NCBI RefSeq assembly: GCF_051388915.1
Contig: NZ_JBPKBH010000008.1
Location: 186,001-250,000, forward strand
Length of the DNA: 64,000 nucleotides
Source: Yinghuangia sp051388915
GTDB taxonomy: Bacteria > Actinomycetota > Actinomycetes > Streptomycetales > Streptomycetaceae
Direction of reading: 5' to 3'
Within the stretch, counting starts at the first letter, position 1. The number at the start of each line of letters is the position of its first letter. The translations under genes and the position numbers were made by a program. The notes under the pieces were generated by a model. The model was not told the origin of the DNA, searched no databases, and saw only the letters and a program-made list of their open reading frames with translations. Below are positions 35,378 to 43,948 of this stretch, one piece after another.

Positions 35378-35708
35378 ACCTAGATGACACCACGTGCTAG
35401 ATAGGAATGCAACCTATCTGGCGATGCCGCATCCAATCCCGATCGTCTTATCGCCCCTTGCCCACCCGAGAAACAGGGGCTAAGATCATCCGGTCACATT
35501 GTCGCCCGTCTGGATGGTCCATTGCGCATCTGAGGTCAGGACACCGCACCGCTTGAGCCCCTGTGCTCGCGGCTGCGTTCCGACCTCGGTGTGACCGTCC
35601 CGGGCGTTTCCGTTTTCCCGGGCCCTTCCGGTCAGACCTTCGGTTCCCGTCATCGCGCTGCGGTGTCCATACGCGTCCTTGCCGCCACGCGTCTTCGGGA
35701 GCCGTTCC
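35378..35708. other. 331-bp region between PadR and the ABC-F gene, with a possible leader
   Basis: The left part holds the PadR promoter and operator. The right part is probably the 5' leader of the ABC-F gene: a 26-codon frame begins at 35514 and ends at 35594, GGACACCGCA (35539-35548) is complementary to TGCGGTGTCC (35659-35668), and CCCGGG occurs twice in an inner potential hairpin near 35600-35625. No other gene is seen. Confidence 0.45.
35399..35419. promoter_or_regulatory. PadR operator candidate
   Basis: AGATAGG and CCTATCT form a perfect 7-bp inverted repeat around AATGCAA, 22-42 bp before the PadR start; a related half CCTAGAT lies nearer the gene. Confidence 0.6.
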
Positions 35709-37346
35709 ATGTCATTTCCGACCACCCCCGCAATCGTCTGTTCCGACCTGTCGTTCGCCTGGACGGACGGCACCCCGGTCTTCGACGGCCTCGACCTGGC
35801 CATCGGCACCGGGCACACCGGCCTCGTCGGCGCGAACGGCGCGGGCAAGTCCACGCTGCTCAAACTGATCGCGGGCGTGCTGCCGCCCGCGCGCGGATCC
35901 GTCACCGCGGTCGGCGAGGTCGGTTACCTTCCGCAGCACCTGCCCCTGGACGCCGGCCGCCGCGTGGACGACGTCCTCGGCATCGCAGAGACCCGGCGGG
36001 CGCTGCTCGCGATCGAGAGCGGCGACGTCGACGAACGCCACTTCGAGACCGTCGGCGACGACTGGGACGTCGAGGAGCGCGCCCGCGCGGAACTCGACCG
36101 GCTCGGGCTGCCGCACGTCGACCTCGACCGTACGGTCGGCACGCTCTCCGGCGGCGAGTCGGTCCTGCTCGGCCTGGCCGCGCAGTTGCTGCGCCGCCCG
36201 GAGGTGCTGCTGCTGGACGAACCGACGAACAACCTCGACCGGTCGGCGCGGGAACGGCTGTACGCGGCGGTCGGCGCGTACGCGGGCGTGCTGGTCGTGG
36301 TCAGCCACGACCGCGTGCTGCTCGATCTCGTGGACCAGATCGTGGAGTTGCGTACGGGAACGGCCCGCACCTACGGCGGCAACCTGTCCGACTACCTCGA
36401 ACTGCTGGAAGTGGAACGGGAAAGCGCCGAACGCACGGTGCGGGCCGCCGAGACCGACCTGCGCAAGCAGAAGAAAGAGCTCGCGGACGCGCAGGTTCGG
36501 CTCGCCCGCCGGATGCGCACGGGGCGCAAGGCGCAGGTGGAGAAGCGCGTCCCGAAGATCGTGGCGAACGGCCGCAAGCAGGCGGCCCAGGTGACCGCAG
36601 GCAAGTACAAGGGCATGCACGAGGGACGCCTTGAGGATGCGCGGGCCCGCGTCTCCGAGGCCAAGGACGCGGTCCGGGACGACAAGGAGATCCGAATCGC
36701 TCTGCCCGAGACGGAAGTTCCGGCCGGGCGTACCGTGCTCACGCTCGAAGGACTCAACACCGCACAGGAGTTGTACGGCCCGGACGGCGTGGACCTCGTC
36801 GTGCGCGGACCCGAGCGCATCGCCCTCGTCGGCGACAACGGCGCGGGCAAGTCGACGCTGCTGCACATGATCACGGGCGCGGTGGAACCGTCCCGCGGCG
36901 AGGTGCGGATCGGCGTGGACGGCGTACGCCATCTCCCGCAGCGCCTCGACATCCTCGACGACGACGCGAGCGTACTGGAGAACGTCCGCTGCTTCGCCCC
37001 GGACACCCCCGACTCCGAACTCCGCAACCGCCTCGCCCGGTTCCTCTTCACCGGCAACCGCCCGGAGCAGCCCGTCGGCACCCTGTCGGGCGGCGAACGC
37101 TTCCGCGCCGTGCTCGCCGCCCTCCTCTCCGCCCAACCCCCGCCCCACCTCCTGATCCTCGACGAACCCACCAACAACCTCGACCTGTCCTCCGTCCGCC
37201 GCCTCGAACAAGCCCTCGCCGCCTACCAAGGCGCCCTCATCGTCGTCAGCCACGACGAGCCCTTCCTGGACTCCATCGGCATCACCAGGCGACTGCGAGT
37301 AGTGAGGGACGAAGGCGTCTTCGAAGACACCGAGGTACCAGCCTGA
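35709..37346 (+). CDS. ABC-F subfamily ATPase (ribosome-associated, antibiotic-resistance type)
   Basis: 545 residues from an ATG at 35709. Two ABC modules without membrane domains: module 1 with GANGAGKSTLLKL, LSGGES and VLLLDEPTNNLD; module 2 with GDNGAGKSTLLHM, LSGGERFRA and LLILDEPTNNLD. They are joined by a charged linker of about 80 residues (LRKQKKELADAQVRLARRMRTGRKAQVEKRVPKIV) that reaches the ribosome P/A site in this family. The closest functional groups are resistance-type ABC-F proteins such as those of MLS/pleuromutilin producers; EttA-like translation factors are less likely because the linker and overall length fit the resistance group better. A leader that could allow attenuation precedes it. 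The specific drug cannot be told. Confidence 0.88.
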   Translation: MSFPTTPAIVCSDLSFAWTDGTPVFDGLDLAIGTGHTGLVGANGAGKSTLLKLIAGVLPPARGSVTAVGEVGYLPQHLPLDAGRRVDDVLGIAETRRALLAIESGDVDERHFETVGDDWDVEERARAELDRLGLPHVDLDRTVGTLSGGESVLLGLAAQLLRRPEVLLLDEPTNNLDRSARERLYAAVGAYAGVLVVVSHDRVLLDLVDQIVELRTGTARTYGGNLSDYLELLEVERESAERTVRAAETDLRKQKKELADAQVRLARRMRTGRKAQVEKRVPKIVANGRKQAAQVTAGKYKGMHEGRLEDARARVSEAKDAVRDDKEIRIALPETEVPAGRTVLTLEGLNTAQELYGPDGVDLVVRGPERIALVGDNGAGKSTLLHMITGAVEPSRGEVRIGVDGVRHLPQRLDILDDDASVLENVRCFAPDTPDSELRNRLARFLFTGNRPEQPVGTLSGGERFRAVLAALLSAQPPPHLLILDEPTNNLDLSSVRRLEQALAAYQGALIVVSHDEPFLDSIGITRRLRVVRDEGVFEDTEVPA

Positions 37347-37372
37347 CCCCCGACCCCTCCCCCACCACCACG

Positions 37373-37403
37373 CCGACCACTGCACCCCGCCCGCAGTGGT
37401 CGG
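37373..37403 (+). terminator. Terminator of the ABC-F gene
   Basis: CCGACCACTGC and GCAGTGGTCGG pair perfectly (11 bp) around ACCCCGCCC, followed by CTTGTTC; 27 bp after the stop. Confidence 0.78.
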
Positions 37404-37552
37404 CTTGTTCGCCTCGCATCGCGGGTGCACGCTGGAATGACGGACGCCAACGTCCGACACCGGCAACCCCCACATCCGCCGGGCAACGCCGAGGACCCGA
37501 AATTCCCCCGGTGGCGCGGTTTGTGCACGGTTGCGCCCGGGAGTGAACGTTC

Positions 37553-38296
37553 ATGCGCATCGCAGCCGCCGCGGCCGCGGCCGCCGTCACGGCAGGGCTC
37601 CTCGCTGGTTGCGGGGACAGCGGCGAAGGCGCGGCGCGGGGGGCTGCGTCGCCGACTGGGCTGCCACCGCCGACCGCGACGGCTCCCGGGCCGCCGGAGA
37701 CCGTGACCGCGACCGTGACGGCACCGCCGTCGACCGTCACAGCGCCGCCCACGGCCGCCGAGCCGCCTCCGCCCGCCACCACGCCGCCCGCGTCGGCCGT
37801 CGGTGTGCTGCACGCGTACTTCGGCGCCGTCAACGCGCGCGACTATGCCCGCGCCTGGGCGCTCGGCGGCAGCACGTTCGCCGGGACGTACGAACAGTTC
37901 GTCAGGGACCATGCGACGAAGGCGCACTACGACCTGACCGTGCTCTCGGTCGACGGCGGCGTGGTCGGGGCGGCCATGGACGTCACGCAGACCGATGGCA
38001 GTCACCGCTACTACACGGGCACCTACATCGTGACCGGCGGGGCGATCTCCGGGACGACGATGCACGAGGTCGGCAACCCCGCCACAACTCCCCCGAGTTC
38101 AGGTCAGACGCCGTCGCCGCCCGCGCAAGGGCCGCGGTATTTCGAGCGATGCGCGGACGCGTGGGCCGCCGGCGTTGCTCCCATCGAGAGCGGCGAACCC
38201 GGCTATCGCGAACCGTTGGACGCGGACCACGACGGGACTGCCTGCGAGCCGAGCCCTGAGGGCCCGGACATGACGGCGACTCCGTCAGCCGAGTAG
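37553..38296 (+). CDS. Lipoprotein with C-terminal excalibur calcium-binding domain
   Basis: 247 residues. Signal peptide with lipobox LLAGC (Cys about residue 20), then a Pro/Thr/Val-rich linker (PPETVTATVTAPPSTVTAPP), a central alpha/beta domain (AYFGAVNARDYARAWALGGSTF... typical of NTF2-like stress domains) and a C-terminal excalibur motif YFERCADAWAAGVAPIESGEPGY...LDADHDGTACE, including the two cysteines and DxDxDGxxCE. The protein is therefore anchored to the outer face of the membrane and probably binds calcium. Upstream GGGAG provides a good RBS. Converges with TetR 2. Confidence 0.88.
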   Translation: MRIAAAAAAAAVTAGLLAGCGDSGEGAARGAASPTGLPPPTATAPGPPETVTATVTAPPSTVTAPPTAAEPPPPATTPPASAVGVLHAYFGAVNARDYARAWALGGSTFAGTYEQFVRDHATKAHYDLTVLSVDGGVVGAAMDVTQTDGSHRYYTGTYIVTGGAISGTTMHEVGNPATTPPSSGQTPSPPAQGPRYFERCADAWAAGVAPIESGEPGYREPLDADHDGTACEPSPEGPDMTATPSAE

Positions 38297-38308
38297 CGCG
38301 TACCGCCG

Positions 38309-38896
38309 TTACGTGTGGCGTAGGCCGGCGGTCAGTAGGGCGACGAGGGTGCGTGCGTCGTAGCGGGGGTCGCTGTCGGCGCCGATGCACAAGTTTCCGA
38401 TGCCGCGCATGAGTTGGTAGGCGTCGACGTCGGCGCGGATCTCGCCGGATTCGGTGGCGGCGGTGAGGAGTTCGGCGCAGACCGGGACGAGGGCGTCGAG
38501 GAAGTGCGCGTGCAGCGCCTCGAAACCGGCGTTGTCGGACTGCATTGCGGCGGCCAGCCCGTGCTTCGTGACCAGGAAGTCGACGAAGAGGTCGGTCCAG
38601 CGTTCGAGGGCGGCGTACGGAGTGGGCTCGGCCGCGAGGAGGGCCGGTCCGGATTCGGCGCAGGAGTCGATCTGGTGGCGGTAGACGGCCACGATCAGGT
38701 CCGCGCGGGTCGGGAAGTGCCGGTAGATCGTGCCCATGCCGACGCCCGCCTGCGCCGCGATCTCGCGTACTGGGGCGTCGACGCCGGAGGCGACGAAGAC
38801 CGCGGCGGCGGCGTCCAGCAGGGTCTGCTGGTTGCGCCGGGCGTCCTTGCGCCTGGCCCCGGCGGGAGTCCCCTGCCGAGGATTGCCGTCACTCAC
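38309..38896 (-). CDS. TetR/AcrR family regulator 2
   Basis: 195 residues from a GTG at 38896 with AAGGAG seven bases upstream; the upstream extension overlaps the operator and was rejected. DNA-binding domain: NQQTLLDAAAAVFVASGVDAPVREIAAQAGVGMGTIYRHFPTRADLI. The ligand domain (FVDFLVTKHGLAAAMQSDNAGFEALHAHFLDALVP) is of the SbtR/TetR_C type. Divergent from the alpha/beta hydrolase at 39101, with two identical-looking palindromes in the intergenic region. Confidence 0.9.
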   Translation of the reverse strand: MSDGNPRQGTPAGARRKDARRNQQTLLDAAAAVFVASGVDAPVREIAAQAGVGMGTIYRHFPTRADLIVAVYRHQIDSCAESGPALLAAEPTPYAALERWTDLFVDFLVTKHGLAAAMQSDNAGFEALHAHFLDALVPVCAELLTAATESGEIRADVDAYQLMRGIGNLCIGADSDPRYDARTLVALLTAGLRHT

Positions 38897-38945
38897 CGCG
38901 CCACTCCTTCCACGGCCGTCGCTCCACGGTCGTCGCTTGCAAAAC

Positions 38946-38982
38946 GGAGCAGTGCTCCATATCGTAAATGGAGCAACGTTCC
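38946..38982. promoter_or_regulatory. Two TetR operators between TetR 2 and the hydrolase
   Basis: GGAGCAGTGCTCC (38946-38958) and GGAGCAACGTTCC (38970-38982) are 13-bp palindromes sharing GGAGCA-N-YGYTCC, with centres 24 bp apart. They sit 50-86 bp before TetR and 119-155 bp before the hydrolase. Confidence 0.78.
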
Positions 38983-39100
38983 GCTTCACTCATCATGACA
39001 GACCGGACGCGCCGACGGCCAGGCCGCGCGCTCCGTCCGCGCTGCCCGGAGCTCCGGGACCTGCGCAGTCACCCCTCCTGCTCGAACACCGGAAGGCCCC

Positions 39101-40024
39101 ATGCCCGTGCCCACAACCACGCGCCCCGCAACCGTGATCTCCGCGAGGCCCGTCGTCCTCCCCTCCCCGCCTCACCGGGGCGAGGACCTGCAAGTCCGCG
39201 TCTCCGCCCCGGCGACCGGCGGCGATCTGCCGGTCGTCGTCTTCTCCCACGGTTTCGGCTGGTCCATGGACGGCTACGCCCCGCTCACGGACCACTGGGC
39301 GGCGCACGGCTTCGTGGTCGTCCAGTCGACCCACCTGGACTCCCGAACCCTTGGCCTCTCGGCGAACGACCCCCGCACGCCCCGGATTTGGCGCACGCGC
39401 GTCGAGGATCTCACCCGCGTGCTGGACGAACTGCCCGCGCTGGAGGCCGCCGTACCCGGCCTCCGCGGCCGCGTCGACCACAGCCGCATAGCCGTCGCCG
39501 GACACTCCTGGGGCGCCCAAACCGCAAGTACCCTGCTGGGCGCCCGAGTTCTGGACGCCGACGGCACGCCCGGCGAGGACATGTCCGACTCCCGCGTGGC
39601 GGCGGGCGTACTCCTGGCCTTGACCGGTCTCGGCGACTCGCTGACCCCGTTCGCCGCCGAGCATCTCCCGTTCATGCGACCGCACTTCGACACCATGACC
39701 ACGCCCGCACTCATCGTCGCCGGGGGCAACGACCAGTCTCACCTGTCCACCCGCGGACCGGACTGGTTCACAGACCCCTACACCCACAGCCCCGGTGACA
39801 AGACCCTGCTCACCCTCCACGGCGCCGAACACTCGCTCGGCGGCATCCCCGGCCGCGAAGCAGCCGAGACCACCGACGAGAACCCCGCCCGCGTAGCCCT
39901 GCTCCAGCAGCTCACCACCGCCTACCTCACCCACACCCTCCGCAACGACCCCGCCCCCTGGAAGACCGCAGCCGCCGCACTCAACCAATCCCCGGACCCT
40001 CTCGGCACGTTGCAGAGCAAGTAG
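39101..40024 (+). CDS. Alpha/beta hydrolase (chlorophyllase/PAF-acetylhydrolase-like)
   Basis: 307 residues. Oxyanion motif VVFSHGFGWS, nucleophile elbow VAGHSWGAQTAS, acid in VAGGNDQSHL or nearby and histidine in LHGAEHSLGG. The arrangement resembles the chlorophyllase-type or dienelactone-type esterase families. No signal peptide. The adjacent TetR gene, divergent and with palindromic operators, is likely to repress it and to respond to its substrate. GGAAGG lies eight bases before the ATG. Substrate unknown. Confidence 0.87.
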   Translation: MPVPTTTRPATVISARPVVLPSPPHRGEDLQVRVSAPATGGDLPVVVFSHGFGWSMDGYAPLTDHWAAHGFVVVQSTHLDSRTLGLSANDPRTPRIWRTRVEDLTRVLDELPALEAAVPGLRGRVDHSRIAVAGHSWGAQTASTLLGARVLDADGTPGEDMSDSRVAAGVLLALTGLGDSLTPFAAEHLPFMRPHFDTMTTPALIVAGGNDQSHLSTRGPDWFTDPYTHSPGDKTLLTLHGAEHSLGGIPGREAAETTDENPARVALLQQLTTAYLTHTLRNDPAPWKTAAAALNQSPDPLGTLQSK

Positions 40025-40434
40025 GACACCGAACCGCGGTCGGCCCGGCCCTGGAGGTACTCACCACACACCTGCTGGTCGATGCCACGGCTCCGGAGCC
40101 GCTGGTACGGACGCTGTAACGACGCAGGCAGTGCGGGCTCGTGGGCCTGCTCAGCGTAACCGTGCCCAACCTCGCCATCCTGAAGAACGACCGCGCCATG
40201 GCCGTACGCTTCAGCCCCCTCAACGCCATCTGCCGCGAAGTGGAATGCCGGCCCGGCGGCCCCCTCGCCACCGCGGCCCCGCAGTCGACCCCGTCGGGTC
40301 GGACTGACCGAACACCGGGCAGACCCGGGCCACAAACTGAGACCACGGCCCGCGACACACGTCGGCCCGGGCTCCAGCACCCCCGGAAACCACGAGTGCC
40401 CAGGTCAGAAGCATCTGACCTGGGCACTCAAGTG
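40025..40434. other. Region between the hydrolase and tRNA-Thr, possibly a decayed gene
   Basis: A broken plus-strand frame reads LEVLTTHLLVDATAPEPLVRTL, a stop, then a good-looking stretch around 40141-40290 (VGLLSVTVPNLAILKNDRAMAVRFSPLNAICREVE). The protein-like composition with an internal stop suggests a gene remnant, but no family could be named. The tRNA terminator is at its right end. Confidence 0.35.
40394..40429 (-). terminator. Terminator of tRNA-Thr
   Basis: GAGTGCCCAGGTCAGA and TCTGACCTGGGCACTC pair perfectly (16 bp) around AGCA, five bases after the tRNA 3' end. Confidence 0.85.
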
Positions 40435-40508
40435 AGCCGCCTAAGGGAATCGAACCCTTGACCTACGCATTACGAGTGCGTCGCTCTGGCCGACTGAGCT
40501 AAGGCGGC
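40435..40508 (-). tRNA. tRNA-Thr (anticodon CGU, reads ACG)
   Basis: The reverse complement folds as a standard tRNA: acceptor GCCGCCT/AGGCGGC with U discriminator, D-arm GCTCAGTCGGCCAGAGC, anticodon stem-loop CGCACTCGTAATGCG with anticodon CGT, and T-arm AGGGTTCGATTCCCT with GTTCGAT. Length is 74 nt and CCA is not encoded. A terminator directly follows, so it is transcribed as its own unit or as the last gene of one. No duplicated 3' end was noticed nearby that would mark an integrated element. Confidence 0.95.
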
Positions 40509-40563
40509 GTGTCTTCACCTTGGTGGTGGGGACGGCGACAAGCATACACAGGGGGCGGGGTGA

Positions 40564-42078
40564 TCATTTACAGGTTTTGTCGTCGGGGGGTGGGGAGCCG
40601 GTGAGGAGGTAGGAATCGACGGCGGAATCGACGCAGGTGCTGCCGCGGAGGTAGGCGGTATGGCCGTCGCCGTCGTAGGTGAGGAGGTGGCCGGATTCGA
40701 GCTGGGAGGCGAGGGCCTGGGACCAGGCATAGGGGGTGGCCGGGTCGCGGGTGGTGCCGATGACGAGGATGGGGGCGGCGCCGGCGGCCTTGATCTCGTG
40801 GGGGCGGCCGGTTGCGGAGAGGGGCCAGGTGCCGCAGGTGAGGCCGGCCCAGGCGAGGGTGCGGCCGAAGGTCGGGGACGTCGCCTCGAACTCGGCGATC
40901 TGGGCCTTGACCTGCTCGGCGGTGGTGGCGGCCGGGGGGCTGTCGAGGCAGTTGACGGCGGCGTTGGCGTACATGAGGTTGGCGTAGCGGCCGTCCGCGC
41001 CGCGCTCGTAGTACATGTCGCTGAGGTCGAGGAGCGGGGAGCCGTCGCCGCGGAAGGCGGACTGGAGGGCGCGGGTGAGCTCCGGCCACTGGTCGCTGGA
41101 GTAGAGCGGGGAGAGGACGCCGGTGGTGGCGATGGCCTCGTTGACGCGGCGCTTGGCGTCGCCGGGGATGGGGTTGGCGTCGAGGGACGCCAGGAGGCCG
41201 CGGATGCGGGCCAGGGCGGCCTCGCGGTCGGGGCCGAGGTAGCAGGAGCCGCCGGCGACGCAGTTGTCGACGTAGGCGACGAGCGCGGTCTCGAAGCCGC
41301 CGCCCTGCACGCGGTTGGCGGTCGCGGCGTTCTGGCTCGGGTCGATCGCGCCGTCGAGGACGAAGCGGCCCACCTTGTCGGGGAAAAGCTCGGCGTACGT
41401 CGCGCCGAGGAAGGTGCCGTACGACGCCCCGAGGTAGTTCAGCCGGTCCTCGCCCAGCGCCTCCCGGATCTGATCCATGTCGCGCGCCGCCTCGGCGGTA
41501 CTGACGTGGCCCAGGAGTTGGTCGGTGTTCTCCTGGCAGGACTTGCCGAAGCCGGCGGCGCCGTCGACGACGGCGTTCTCCTCGTCGGCGGTGTCGGGGG
41601 TCTGGTCGATCTGGGTGTAGGCGTCCATGTCGGCGTCCGACAGGCACTTCACCGGTGAGCTGCGCCCCACGCCGCGCGGGTCGAAGCCGATGATGTCGTA
41701 GCGCTCGCGGACGTCCTTGGGGAACGCGGACGCGGCGTAGCGCGCGAAGGAGATGCCGGAGCCGCCGGGACCACCGGGGTTGACGACGAGGGCGCCGATA
41801 CGGTCGTCGCCCTTCGCCTTCTTGCGCAGGAGGGCGATGTCGACCTTGGGGCCGTCGGGGTCGGCGTAGTCGATCGGCACCGAGAGGGTGCCGCAGTCGA
41901 AGTTGACGCCTTCGGGGCAGCGCCCCCAGTCGATCTTGTCGGCCGACGGCATGGGGACGGAGGTCGCCCCGCCGTTCGCGGTGTGCGGCGGTGACTCGGA
42001 CTTGTCGCCGTCACCGCTCGAACACCCCGCCAGCAGGAGTGCGGCCGCCAGTGCCGCGCCCACGCCTCGCCTCACCAC
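40564..42078 (-). CDS. Tap-like (SlpD/E-type) secreted lipoprotein peptidase 1
   Basis: 504 residues from a GTG at 42078 with AAGGGG before it. Lipobox LLLAGC. The peptidase S33/tripeptidyl aminopeptidase features are clear: NPGGPGGSGISFARY, FDPRGVGRSSPVKC, nucleophile elbow NYLGASYGTFLGATYAELFP, acid in VIGTTRDPATPYAW and His in GDGHTAYL, plus conserved Cys residues in the C-terminal TAP domain. Such enzymes release tripeptides outside the cell. It is one of three paralogues in a row on the minus strand. Confidence 0.92.
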   Translation of the reverse strand: MVRRGVGAALAAALLLAGCSSGDGDKSESPPHTANGGATSVPMPSADKIDWGRCPEGVNFDCGTLSVPIDYADPDGPKVDIALLRKKAKGDDRIGALVVNPGGPGGSGISFARYAASAFPKDVRERYDIIGFDPRGVGRSSPVKCLSDADMDAYTQIDQTPDTADEENAVVDGAAGFGKSCQENTDQLLGHVSTAEAARDMDQIREALGEDRLNYLGASYGTFLGATYAELFPDKVGRFVLDGAIDPSQNAATANRVQGGGFETALVAYVDNCVAGGSCYLGPDREAALARIRGLLASLDANPIPGDAKRRVNEAIATTGVLSPLYSSDQWPELTRALQSAFRGDGSPLLDLSDMYYERGADGRYANLMYANAAVNCLDSPPAATTAEQVKAQIAEFEATSPTFGRTLAWAGLTCGTWPLSATGRPHEIKAAGAAPILVIGTTRDPATPYAWSQALASQLESGHLLTYDGDGHTAYLRGSTCVDSAVDSYLLTGSPPPDDKTCK

Positions 42079-42246
42079 GTACCAGCCCCTTGGCTCGCCC
42101 CTCGGCCGCCCGGGGCCGACCGTCGCCTTGAGCGTAACCGGCCGAGGGCCGAAGACCGTGCGTTGACCGCGACTTGGGAACGGGGGCTTTGGGGCGGTGC
42201 AGTTGCGCAGGGATGGTGTGCGGGGCGGTGAGGGGACGCGCGCCGG

Positions 42247-43905
42247 TCAGACGCAGCGCGTGTCCTCCGGCGGCATGGTGCCCGCCAGGAGGTACGCGTT
42301 GACGGCCTCGTCGATGCAGACGTTGCCGCGCCCGTACGCCGTGTGCCCCTCGCCCTCCAACGTGAGGAGCGTGGCGTTCTCGAAGCCCTCGGCGAGGCGC
42401 TCGGAGGCCGCGTACGGGGTCGCGGGGTCGCCCGTGGTCCCGATCACCAGGATCGGTGCGCTGCCGGGCGCCTTGACGGCGTGCGGCTTCTCGGTGGTGC
42501 GGAACGGCCAGAACTCGCAGCCGGGGCCGTCCAGATCCTGGGCGACGGTGTCGCGCGAGAACAGCGGGGCCTCTCGGTGCAGCCGGTCCAGAACGTCCTG
42601 TACGCGCTGCGGCGACGGCGCTTCCGACATGCCGTCGGCGCAACTGATGACCGACAACGCGTCCATCGAACCGTCGTAATTGCCGTTCTCGTCGCGGCCG
42701 TTGTAGTCGTCGGCGTACAGGACCAGGGAGGTGCCGTCGCCGCGCTGCATGGCCGCGGTGAAGGCCTCACGCAGCGCGCGCCAGCCCTGGTCCTCGTCGG
42801 CGTACAGGAGCCGGATCATGCCGGTCCAGCCGAGGCTGGAGGTCAGCTTGCGGCCGTCCGTCAGGCGGGTGGGCAGCGGGGAGGTGCGCAGGCCGTCCAG
42901 GAAGTCGACGCCGACCAGGGCAGCGGTGCCGGGGTCGGTGCCGAGCGGGCAGTCCGGGCGCGTCGCGCAGTCCTCGGCGAAGCGCGTGAAGGACTTTTCG
43001 AACCCGACCTGTTGGGCGATCGAGTCGTCGAGCGGGTCGGCGGCCGGGTCGACGGCCCCGTCGAGGACGAGGCGGCCGGTGCGGTTCGGGAACTCCTCGG
43101 CGTACAGGGCTCCGAGGTACGTGCCGTACGAGTAGCCGAGGTAGTTCAACCGCTCGTCGCCCACGATCACCCGCAGGACGTCCATGTCCCGTGCGGAGTT
43201 GCGGGTGCCGACGAAGGGCAGCAGCTCGCCGGAGTACCGCTCGCACCCGGCCACGAACTCTTTGGTGCGCTGCTCGTCGAAGGCCGTGCTGGCCGCGATG
43301 TCCTTCGGGTCCGGGCCGTCGTCCGCGTCGCGCCGGTCGCGCTCGGCGTCGTCCAGGCACTTGACCTGCGAGCTCTCCCCCACGCCGCGCGGGTCGAAGG
43401 CAACGATGTCGTACGCCTTGTGGATGGCCGGGTCCGTGCTCTCGAACGTGTTCTTGAGGTAATCGAGACCGGACCCGCCGGGCCCGCCGGGGTTGGTGAG
43501 CAGCGAGCCTATTCGCGCGCTCCCCGTCGCGCTCGCCGGATACCGCATGACCGCGACGTCGAGGGTCTTGTCGCCCGGCTTCGCGTAGTCGAGCGGTACG
43601 CGCAGCGTCGCGCACTGCAATTCGCCCTCGTCCGCGTTCGTCTCGGGGTCGTCCGCGCACGTCCTCCAGTCCACCTTCTGGGTGTAGAAGGACGTCAGCG
43701 CGGGGTCGTTCTGCCCCTTGCCGCCGGGGACGGGGGTCGTGTCCAGCCCGGGCGCGCCCGCGCCACCGGAGCCGGGACCGCCCGCCGAGTCCTTGACCTT
43801 GGCGGCCACGCCGCCCGAGGAGCACCCCGCGACAAGTACGGCGGTGACAAGGGCGGCGGGTATCGCCCCGCGCAGACGGGCGCCGTGGCGGCTGGAGATC
43901 CTCAC
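42247..43905 (-). CDS. Tap-like (SlpD/E-type) secreted lipoprotein peptidase 2
   Basis: 552 residues from a GTG at 43905. Lipobox VLVAGC. Active-site motifs as in the neighbour: NPGGPGGSGLDYLKN, FDPRGVGESSQVKC, LNYLGYSYGTYLGALYAEEFP, IGTTGDPATPYAASERL and EGHTAYGRGNVC. Compared with copy 1 it has an additional domain-like insertion (FYTQKVDWRTCADDPETNADEGELQCATLRVP) and a tail ending PPEDTRCV. It is much closer to copy 3 than to copy 1, so 2 and 3 probably arose by the most recent duplication. Confidence 0.92.
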   Translation of the reverse strand: MRISSRHGARLRGAIPAALVTAVLVAGCSSGGVAAKVKDSAGGPGSGGAGAPGLDTTPVPGGKGQNDPALTSFYTQKVDWRTCADDPETNADEGELQCATLRVPLDYAKPGDKTLDVAVMRYPASATGSARIGSLLTNPGGPGGSGLDYLKNTFESTDPAIHKAYDIVAFDPRGVGESSQVKCLDDAERDRRDADDGPDPKDIAASTAFDEQRTKEFVAGCERYSGELLPFVGTRNSARDMDVLRVIVGDERLNYLGYSYGTYLGALYAEEFPNRTGRLVLDGAVDPAADPLDDSIAQQVGFEKSFTRFAEDCATRPDCPLGTDPGTAALVGVDFLDGLRTSPLPTRLTDGRKLTSSLGWTGMIRLLYADEDQGWRALREAFTAAMQRGDGTSLVLYADDYNGRDENGNYDGSMDALSVISCADGMSEAPSPQRVQDVLDRLHREAPLFSRDTVAQDLDGPGCEFWPFRTTEKPHAVKAPGSAPILVIGTTGDPATPYAASERLAEGFENATLLTLEGEGHTAYGRGNVCIDEAVNAYLLAGTMPPEDTRCV

Positions 43906-43948
43906 CTTGTCATGCCTACCACGTGCTCGGGCTTGGTGTTCGGTCGGA

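Noticed and set aside
40394..40508. tRNA-Thr as attachment site of an integrated element
   Set aside because: No integrase, excisionase or duplicated tRNA 3' end was found in the window.
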